Origin: Bradyrhizobium sp. MOS002
GTDB lineage: Bacteria > Pseudomonadota > Alphaproteobacteria > Rhizobiales > Xanthobacteraceae
DNA length: 64,000 bases
Reading direction: 5' to 3'
Assembly (NCBI RefSeq): GCF_003020115.1
Contig: NZ_PYFX01000006.1
Location: forward strand, 248,001 to 312,000
Of this stretch, positions 53,570 through 64,000 are shown piece by piece. A model generated the notes under the pieces. That model saw only the letters and a list, made by a program, of their open reading frames with translations. It was not told where the DNA came from and ran no database searches. Each line of letters begins with the position of its first letter. Within the stretch, counting starts at the first letter, position 1. Both the position numbers and the translations under genes were made by a program.

Positions 53570-53597
53570 TCTATAAGTGGGAGTCGGTCAAGTCAAG
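53570..53597 (-). promoter_or_regulatory. Candidate sigma-70 promoter of the str operon
   Basis: On the minus strand CTTGAC (53597-53592) is followed after 16 bases by TATAGA (53575-53570). This matches the alphaproteobacterial housekeeping -35/-10 pattern, and an initiation site would fall near 53563. It is the only good match between rpsL and the divergent flavoprotein gene. Confidence 0.6.
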
Positions 53598-53697
53598 GCG
53601 AAACGTCAGTCAGAACCGCTTCCCGCGCCTGCCGAAATCGCTTCCTGGGCCGCACGCTGCGCCTTCGCAATATGGAAACGAAGAGCGCGTTCTGCTA

Positions 53698-53745
53698 CCT
53701 CTAATCCTATTTATACCCGGATTAAATATACTTTTATAACCTTTG
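53698..53745 (+). promoter_or_regulatory. AT-rich promoter-like region upstream of the flavoprotein gene
   Basis: The stretch tacctctaatcctatttata followed by cccggattaaatatactttt and ataacc is strikingly AT-rich for this genome. It contains tataac as a possible -10 box about 65 bp before the ATG at 53804. No clear -35 partner is visible. AT-rich islands of this kind can also mark transferred DNA. Confidence 0.35.
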
Positions 53746-53803
53746 GCTAAGGCTTTCTTTCCTGTTGGGACGCCAATGTGCCGCCTTGGGCAGAGATTGG
53801 GCC

Positions 53804-55042
53804 ATGCGGTACACCGACATAGCCATTATCGGCGGGGGATTGTCCGGCTCGACCGCCGCCGCGATGCTCGGCCGTAGCGGCATTTCGAGTATCCTCATCG
53901 ATCCGCATGAGAGCTATTCGGCGGACTTTCGAGTCGAAAAACTCAGCGGTCATGTGCAGGTCGGGCGATTCCTTCAGACGGGAATCGCCGAATCGGTGCT
54001 GCGCCGCGCGACCTTTGTGGGTGAGAACTGGATTGCGCGCTTCGGCCGCCTTCTCGACAAGGCGCCGAGCCGGCAGTTCAACATTCTCTACGATGCCCTC
54101 GTCAACGCTGTCCGCGACGAAATTCCTGCCGGCGTCGAACGCATCTGCGCCAAGGCCGTCTCGGTCGAGACAAGCGCGGAGCGGCAGAAGATCACTCTCT
54201 CAAACGACGAGATGGTCTCCGCCCGGCTGGTCGTGCTCGCCAACGGCCTCAACGTCGGCCTGCGCCATCAGCTGGGAATCGCGCGAAAAGTCGTCAGTGC
54301 CTGCCATTCGATTTCGATCGGGTTCGACGTGGTACCCGCGGGACGAGACTCGTTCGACTTCCCGGCTCTGACCTATTTCTCGGAACGGCCGAGCGACCGC
54401 ATCCCGTACCTCACGCTTTTTCCGATCGGGACGCGGATGCGCGCCAATCTGTTCGTCTACCGCAGCTTCGACGATCCCTGGCTGCTTGAGCTGCGCCGCG
54501 CGCCCGCCGAGACGCTGAACGCCGCGCTGCCACGACTCAAGCGCATCACCGGACCATTCGACATTCCCGGTGAGCTGAAGATCCGCCCGGTCGATCTCTA
54601 TGTGAACGACGCCAGCGGCCAACCCGGTCTCGTGCTGGTGGGCGATGCCTTCTCGACCTCCTGCCCGGCCGCCGGCACCGGGTGCGACAAGGTCTTCACC
54701 GACGTCGAGCGGCTCTGCAACCTCTACATCCCGCAGTGGCTCGCCTCCGACGGGATGGATGCAAGCAAGATCGCCGCCTTCTACGCAGATCCGGTCAAGC
54801 GAGCGTGCGACCATTGGTCGACGGCGAAGGCGTTCGACTTCCGCTCAGTCTCCATTGCGACGAGCCCCTATTGGACCGCGCAGCGCTGGGCACGCTTCAT
54901 TGCCTGGTCGGTTCAGGGGCTGTTGCGGCCGCTGGGAGGAGCCTTCCATCTGGAGCCGAACTTCCTCGGTCACTCCTCCTCATCGTCCTCGTCGACGTCG
55001 TCTTCATCCTCGTCGTCTTCGTCGCTGTCCTCGTCGACGTGA
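53804..55042 (+). CDS. FAD-dependent oxidoreductase (group A flavoprotein monooxygenase / GGR-like fold)
   Basis: This 412-residue protein has an N-terminal FAD motif, IIGGGLSGSTAA, with GxGxxG at residues 10-15. The second FAD motif, LVLVGDAFSTSCPAAGTGCD, lies near 276-295; it is the GD motif of the halogenase, geranylgeranyl reductase and hydroxylase fold. The WxWxIP motif of tryptophan halogenases is absent, so halogenation is unlikely. The last 24 residues are nearly all Ser (SSSSSSSTSSSS pattern). They are encoded by the 73 bp that overlap, on the opposite strand, the acidic tail of the exporter gene. The tail may be an accident of that overlap. Substrate unknown. Confidence 0.88.
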   Translation: MRYTDIAIIGGGLSGSTAAAMLGRSGISSILIDPHESYSADFRVEKLSGHVQVGRFLQTGIAESVLRRATFVGENWIARFGRLLDKAPSRQFNILYDALVNAVRDEIPAGVERICAKAVSVETSAERQKITLSNDEMVSARLVVLANGLNVGLRHQLGIARKVVSACHSISIGFDVVPAGRDSFDFPALTYFSERPSDRIPYLTLFPIGTRMRANLFVYRSFDDPWLLELRRAPAETLNAALPRLKRITGPFDIPGELKIRPVDLYVNDASGQPGLVLVGDAFSTSCPAAGTGCDKVFTDVERLCNLYIPQWLASDGMDASKIAAFYADPVKRACDHWSTAKAFDFRSVSIATSPYWTAQRWARFIAWSVQGLLRPLGGAFHLEPNFLGHSSSSSSSTSSSSSSSSSLSSST

Positions 55043-56991
55043 GCCGGCGCGCCATGCGGTTGGTGGATCTGGTCGTTCCACAGCGTGCGATAGGTGCCGT
55101 TCTTGGCAAGCAGCTCGGCATGCGAGCCGCGCTCGATCGCCCTGCCCCCTGAAATCACGATGATCTCGTCCATCTCGACCACCGAGGTCAGGCGGTGGGT
55201 CGACCAGATCATGGTGCGGCCCTTGGCAACCTTCAGCAGCGTGCGGTTGATCGCGGCTTCCGTGGTCTGGTCGAGCGCCGAAGTGGCCTCGTCCAGCAGC
55301 AGCACAGAGGGATTGCGAATGACAGCGCGCGCGATCGCGATGCGCTGGCGCTGGCCGCCCGACAAGGTATCGCCGCGCTCGCCCACCGGCGTGTCGTATC
55401 TTTGCGGCAGGCTCATGATGTAACGGTGGATCTCGGCCTTCTTGGCCGCCTCCTCCACCTCCTCGTCGGTCGCGCCCTCCTTGCCGAGCCGGATGTTCTC
55501 CCGGATCGACATGTTGAACAGCATGTTCTCCTGGAACACCACCGCCATGCTCCGGCGCAGCGAATCCAGCGTCACCTTGCGGACGTCGACGCCGTCGATG
55601 GTGACGCGCCCCTCGTCCGGCACATAAAGCCGCAGGATCAGATTCAGCAGCGTGCTCTTGCCGGAGCCCGAAGGGCCGACGATGGCAATGCGCTTGCCGA
55701 CATTGAGCTTGAGACTGAGATTGTCCAGCACCGGCGTCTGGCTGCCTTCGTACTGGAAGGTCACGTGGTCGAAGGTGATGTCGTTGGTGATGCGGGGCAG
55801 ATCGGGGGCGCCGGCACGATCGGCGCTGCGCGTGGGCTCGTCGAGCAGCTCCTGCATGTGACGAATCGCGGCTGCCGAGGAGATCGACACGGGAATGAAA
55901 TGCATCACATGGGCGATGTTGTAGGACACCTCCCAGAACGCGCTTTCGAAGGTGACGAAGGTGCCGATGGTGATCTGCCCCTTCGTCGCCAGATACGCGC
56001 CGATCGCGAGCACGACGAGATGCAAGAGCAGCACCGAGATGGTGACCGTCCGCTCCACCATGGTCGACAGGAACGCCGCCGAAGCCATCTTGTTTCGCGT
56101 CTCGTCATTGCGGAATTTGAAGAAGCCGAACATCCGGCGTTGCAGGCTGAACGCCTTGATCACGGCCTGCGCCGCCACGTTCTCCTGCACCATGCCGAGC
56201 AGCGCGGACTCATTGAGTTTCTGCTCGTAATTCGCCTGAACAGCCTTCGGCGTGAGCATGCGCGGACCGATCAGCGTGATCGGGAACACCAGCAATGCAA
56301 CCGCCGCGAGCTGCCAGTTCAGGAACACCATCAGGATGATGCCCGCGATCAACTCCAGGAACGGCAGTGCCGCGCTGTTGGCAAATGTCTTGACCGAGCC
56401 CTCGAAGGCCGCGAGGTCGACGGAGAAGCGCGACAGGATCTCGCCGCGCTTGGTGCGGCCGAAATAGGCTGCCGGCAGGTCCTGGACGTGCTCGAACAGC
56501 CGTTTGCGGACGTCGGAGATGATGCACGCCGCAAGCCGTGCATCCCAGCGTTCGTACCAGACCGCGACGATCGAGGTGAAGATGCCCGCGACCGCGAGCA
56601 CGCCGAGGATCTTGTACAGCGCCTGGAAATCCTCCTCGCCGAGCGCGTCGTCGATCAGGTACTTCAGGCTGAGCGGCATGATGACGTTGAATAGCGTCTC
56701 GACGAAGACGCCGAACGCCACGAAGGACAGCATCTGCTTGTAGTTGACCAGGAAGGGTTTGACGAAGCCCAGGATGGTCGCGAGCGCGCCAGCGGCCTCG
56801 CGCGCGGTAAAGACGACGAGGTCCTCGTCCTCATCGTCGTCATCGAGCTCCAGCCCGCCATCCTCCTCGTCTTCATCGTCCTCGTCGTCTTCGAGGTCCG
56901 GCTTGACGGTGGGGACGAGCTTGTCGTCGAGCTCGGCCGCCTCTTCCGCGGCGAGCTTCTGTTTGTCGGGCGGGAGGGGCTTGGACGCCAT
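54970..56991 (-). CDS. ABC exporter (fused permease and ATPase) with acidic tails at both ends
   Basis: This 673-residue half-transporter resembles the MsbA/lipid and drug exporter type. Residues 35-58 are an Asp/Glu-rich stretch. The transmembrane domain (about 75-380) has six predicted helices. The nucleotide-binding domain (about 400-640) has Walker A GPSGSGKST near 440, signature LSGGQRQR near 545, Walker B VLLLDEAT near 565 and switch His in STHRL. The C-terminal 23 residues are again Asp/Glu-rich. It probably exports a lipid or small hydrophobic compound. The upstream neighbour on the same strand is the flavoprotein-methyltransferase fusion (132 bp gap), so both may share a transcript. 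Confidence 0.94.
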   Translation of the reverse strand: MASKPLPPDKQKLAAEEAAELDDKLVPTVKPDLEDDEDDEDEEDGGLELDDDDEDEDLVVFTAREAAGALATILGFVKPFLVNYKQMLSFVAFGVFVETLFNVIMPLSLKYLIDDALGEEDFQALYKILGVLAVAGIFTSIVAVWYERWDARLAACIISDVRKRLFEHVQDLPAAYFGRTKRGEILSRFSVDLAAFEGSVKTFANSAALPFLELIAGIILMVFLNWQLAAVALLVFPITLIGPRMLTPKAVQANYEQKLNESALLGMVQENVAAQAVIKAFSLQRRMFGFFKFRNDETRNKMASAAFLSTMVERTVTISVLLLHLVVLAIGAYLATKGQITIGTFVTFESAFWEVSYNIAHVMHFIPVSISSAAAIRHMQELLDEPTRSADRAGAPDLPRITNDITFDHVTFQYEGSQTPVLDNLSLKLNVGKRIAIVGPSGSGKSTLLNLILRLYVPDEGRVTIDGVDVRKVTLDSLRRSMAVVFQENMLFNMSIRENIRLGKEGATDEEVEEAAKKAEIHRYIMSLPQRYDTPVGERGDTLSGGQRQRIAIARAVIRNPSVLLLDEATSALDQTTEAAINRTLLKVAKGRTMIWSTHRLTSVVEMDEIIVISGGRAIERGSHAELLAKNGTYRTLWNDQIHQPHGAPAHVDEDSDEDDEDEDDVDEDDEEE

Positions 56992-57123
56992 GAAACCAAC
57001 CGATGCTGACGGCCGGCATGACCGCAGAGAAAGCAGGAAATAGCGGAAACCGCTATTGCATCGATTCTATGCGATCAGGATGAATTCGGCAAAACAATTG
57101 GCGAAGGCGCCCGTTTCAAGCGG

Positions 57124-59184
57124 CTAGTCGTCTTCCTCGTCCTCGACCTTGTCGAAAAAGGAATAGCGCAAGGAATCGGCGTCGGCGTACCACTGGCCCG
57201 GACCCTTGTTGGCGGCGAGCGTCGCCTCCCAGAGCGCGTCGGTGCAGTCCTTGCGGTGCATCGACAGGTCGAAGCCGTTGCCGAAGAACAGTTCGGACCA
57301 TTCCCACCAGGTGCCGAGCTTCTTGACGCCGCGCAGAAGGTCGTAGCGGTCGATCAGGGCCGGCGCCATGTCCGAGGTGATCGAGCCGAACACGAGCCCG
57401 GTCTTGACCACGCGGTTCAGCTCCCTGATCGCACGGACCACCTGCTTCGGGGAAAGATGGCAGAGGCTGGTCTCGAACACGAAGTCGAACGCACCGTCCT
57501 TGAACGGCATGTCGGTGATCGAAACGAGCTTGTTGTACTTCTTCAAGGCCTTCGGCGTTCTGGCGTGAATGGTGCGGTTGTTCTCGATGCCCCAGGCATC
57601 GATGCCGCGATCACGCAGCGCGCCGACAAGCTCGCCGCTGGCCGAGCCCGCGATCAAGAGCTTCGTGCCTTTGGTCTTGCCCCAGACGATGCCGATCAGT
57701 TTTGTGAGATAGTCGGGATCCGTGAAGTGGTGCCAGGCTTCGCTGTAGGGACCCTGGCCGCGATAATTGTCAAAATAGTCGCGATCGATCTTGTCCGAGA
57801 GTGGCTTGTCGTCCTGCGAACGCTCGCGGCGCAGGCGCATCATCTCGGTCAAGATGATGTCGGTCGCCGCGTCCGAGGAATCGAGCAGGCCGTTCAGCGT
57901 CGAGTCGAACAGATAGTCGCCGACCACCACGATTCCGGGATGTTCCTTCGGCTCGGGCCGGTGATTGGTCATGACGTCGCGCACGGGCAAGCCGCCCGGA
58001 ATCGCGTTCACCGACGACAACCAGCGGTGGATCTTGCCTTCCATGAAATGCGCGCGCGCATCGCCGAACGATGCCGGCAGCGATTTCAGCGCGGCATTGA
58101 TCAGCTCCTGGTCGGAGAGATTCGCAAAGGCGAGCGCGTCAGAGCCCGGAATCAGCCAGTTCAGCACGCCGTGCTTGCCCACATCATGGCGCGCGCCCTC
58201 GTTATAGACGCAGCAACCGCCAAAGGCTTCCGACATGAACCAGGCGCCGGCGATCTTGTCGCCCCAGAACGGCGTGTCGAACAGGATCGACACACGCAAA
58301 TAATGCGCGGGACGGTCGAAGTACGAGACGTGCTTGACCATCGACTTGCGGAGCTGTTCGCCCTCCCAACCGACGGTCCCGAGCCAGGAATGCGGCAGGC
58401 AGACCAGCACAAGGTCGAAGTCGCGCGTCTCCGGCCCCTTGCCGTTCATCATCTTGAGCTGATAGCGGCCGGTCGGCGCCTTGCCGACCGTGAGGATTCG
58501 GTGATTGAGCTGGATGTCGGCATTGACCTCTGACTGGAGGCACTCGATGAGCTGCTCGTTGCCGTTCTGGATGGAATAGAGGCCGATATAGCCGTCGACA
58601 TCCATCAGGTAGTTCTTGAGCGCGTTGAGCCCGTTGGTGTTGTGGCTCTCGGTCGCGAGGTCCGAGCGCGCCATCACCTTGAAGAATCGCTTTGCGGTCT
58701 CGTCCTCGACCTCCTCGTCGAGCACCTGTTCGGCGGTCTTGTAGGCCCAGGGATTCTCGTTGTCGTGCGCGCCGACACCCTCGTAATACTCGATCGGCGT
58801 CATCGCCTCGGCGCAGCGCTTACGGAACGCCTCGATCGCGGCTGCGGTCTTGGCACCGTATTTGCGGCGCATGCCCGCGACGTCGTTGAGGAGCTCGCCG
58901 CCGAACTGCACCTGCTCGGCATCCATCGGAATGGTCTGCAGGCCGAAATGCTGGATCAACTCGCGCAACGGATCCGGCCCGGTCATCGAGTAGTCGTAGA
59001 TCTCGGCAACGCCGGCTTCATACATCGCGGGCGCGGAATCGAATTTGCGCGTGACGATCTTGCCGCCGAGCCGGTCGGATGCCTCGTAGATGGTGACGCG
59101 GCAGAGGTCGCCGAGCTTGCGCTTCAGATACCAAGCGCTCATCAGCCCGCCGGGGCCGCCGCCTACGATTGCGAGGTCAAGCAT
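57124..59184 (-). CDS. Flavin amine-oxidase-like domain fused to a SAM-dependent methyltransferase
   Basis: This is a 686-residue two-domain protein. Residues 1-480 form an NAD(P)-binding/amine oxidase-like flavoprotein: VGGGPGG at 7-13, YEASDRLGGKIVTRKF near 38-53, and the C-terminal FAD contact VVGDYLFDSTLNGLLDSSDA near 435-454. Residues about 495-650 form a class I methyltransferase: motif I TKLLIAGSASGELVGALRDR (from about 503, with an atypical glycine loop), acidic IEN, then ITDMPFKDGAFDFVFETSLC. The end is acidic (KVEDEEDD). Joining oxidation and methylation in one chain suggests successive steps on one metabolite. The ATG at 59184 fixes the FAD motif at the N-terminus. Confidence 0.9.
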   Translation of the reverse strand: MLDLAIVGGGPGGLMSAWYLKRKLGDLCRVTIYEASDRLGGKIVTRKFDSAPAMYEAGVAEIYDYSMTGPDPLRELIQHFGLQTIPMDAEQVQFGGELLNDVAGMRRKYGAKTAAAIEAFRKRCAEAMTPIEYYEGVGAHDNENPWAYKTAEQVLDEEVEDETAKRFFKVMARSDLATESHNTNGLNALKNYLMDVDGYIGLYSIQNGNEQLIECLQSEVNADIQLNHRILTVGKAPTGRYQLKMMNGKGPETRDFDLVLVCLPHSWLGTVGWEGEQLRKSMVKHVSYFDRPAHYLRVSILFDTPFWGDKIAGAWFMSEAFGGCCVYNEGARHDVGKHGVLNWLIPGSDALAFANLSDQELINAALKSLPASFGDARAHFMEGKIHRWLSSVNAIPGGLPVRDVMTNHRPEPKEHPGIVVVGDYLFDSTLNGLLDSSDAATDIILTEMMRLRRERSQDDKPLSDKIDRDYFDNYRGQGPYSEAWHHFTDPDYLTKLIGIVWGKTKGTKLLIAGSASGELVGALRDRGIDAWGIENNRTIHARTPKALKKYNKLVSITDMPFKDGAFDFVFETSLCHLSPKQVVRAIRELNRVVKTGLVFGSITSDMAPALIDRYDLLRGVKKLGTWWEWSELFFGNGFDLSMHRKDCTDALWEATLAANKGPGQWYADADSLRYSFFDKVEDEEDD

Positions 59185-59316
59185 GAGGATTCCGTGGTCT
59201 CCGGCCCGCCCCCTTCGCGGGACCACCGGTCTAAGCTCTCCTAGCAGAAGCGCTTTTGCGCCTGAAGGAAAGATGAACAAAGGTTGATCCTGCACCGCAA
59301 CAGGGAAACAAAGCAG

Positions 59317-59344
59317 CAAAAAGGCCGGCTTGCGCCGGCCTTTT
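59317..59344 (-). terminator. Rho-independent terminator of rpoC
   Basis: gccggcctttt (59334-59344) and aaaaggccggc (59318-59328) form a perfect GC-rich stem around a short loop. On the minus strand the stem is followed by five T residues and GCTGC. It lies about 32 bp after the rpoC stop and separates it from the flavoprotein-methyltransferase gene. Confidence 0.95.
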
Positions 59345-59375
59345 CAGTGTCCTCGGTATTCCTACGGATGAACGA

Positions 59376-63572
<4,197 letters not shown>

Positions 63573-63665
63573 CGTCTTCTCCTCGCGTGCCGGTCGCCTC
63601 CGGCAGCAAATTCGAAAATCACTATGCGGGGCGCCCTGCCCTCGCGATTCCAGGACTGGGCGCCG

Positions 63666-63690
63666 ATGCCCGGCCGTTCAGGCCGGGCAT
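63666..63690 (-). promoter_or_regulatory. Hairpin between rpoB and rpoC
   Basis: atgcccggcc (63666-63675) and ggccgggcat (63681-63690) pair perfectly around the loop gttca in the rpoB-rpoC spacer. No T run follows on the minus strand, so it probably does not stop transcription; RNase processing or ribosome-entry effects are more likely. Confidence 0.55.
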
Positions 63691-63700
63691 GAGGGTCGTA

Positions 63701-64000
<300 letters not shown>

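Noticed and set aside
53804..55042. Flavin-dependent halogenase assignment
   Set aside because: The WxWxIP motif is missing; only the general flavoprotein fold is supported.
63666..63690. Hairpin as an rpoB terminator
   Set aside because: No T run follows, and rpoC depends on the same transcript.

Overview
The window looks like a chromosomal segment of a Bradyrhizobium-type alphaproteobacterium. The reasons are: high GC content; an alphaproteobacterial str-S10-spc-alpha ribosomal block with adk after secY and no rpmJ; a single-chain indolepyruvate ferredoxin oxidoreductase; ATP12, TRIC and GCG_CRPN family proteins; and many short palindromic intergenic repeats of the kind scattered through Bradyrhizobium genomes. 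The genus is inferred from recognised sequences, not from a search. I see no transposase, integrase, prophage gene, tRNA, rRNA or CRISPR array.

Bases 1-7011, nearly all on the minus strand, hold an acyl-CoA module: an SDR cut by the window edge, a MaoC-type hydratase 2, a DUF35 OB-fold/zinc-ribbon protein translationally coupled to an unusual thiolase, and a 1163-residue indolepyruvate ferredoxin oxidoreductase. Bases 7292-19946 are a mixed housekeeping and accessory region. It contains a triheme cytochrome c, a TRIC channel, a PEP mutase-like enzyme with two dimeric alpha-beta barrel proteins, a divergent ArsR regulator, an alpha/beta hydrolase, small secreted proteins, a GST, a propionyl-CoA carboxylase beta chain and a carboxymuconolactone decarboxylase-like protein.

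Bases 20010-33695 contain a class D beta-lactamase with a twin-arginine-like leader, a coupled FliK/FlhB-tail pair, the ATP12 assembly chaperone, an HtrA-RarA pair, an orphan HigA coupled to an RluA-type pseudouridine synthase, an OprO/OprP-like porin, an MDR reductase, an SDR with a DUF1330 protein, and a diheme cytochrome c.

Bases 33816-53162 are the translation block, all on the minus strand. In transcription order it runs rpsL-rpsG-fusA-tuf, then rpsJ to rpsC, rplP to rpmD, rplO-secY-adk-rpsM-rpsK-rpoA-rplQ, ending at a strong terminator. Adenylate kinase carries a lysine/alanine-rich histone-H1-like tail of about 95 residues, and a palindromic repeat lies between rpoA and rplQ.

Bases 53163-59184 separate rpsL from rpoC, genes often adjacent in bacteria. 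They hold three genes: a flavoprotein, an ABC exporter with acidic tails at both ends, and a flavoprotein-methyltransferase fusion. The flavoprotein and exporter genes converge and overlap by 73 bp, so a poly-Asp/Glu tail and a poly-Ser tail are encoded on opposite strands of the same DNA. This is the best candidate here for an undescribed system, probably small-molecule or lipid modification with export. rpoC and the 3' end of rpoB finish the window.
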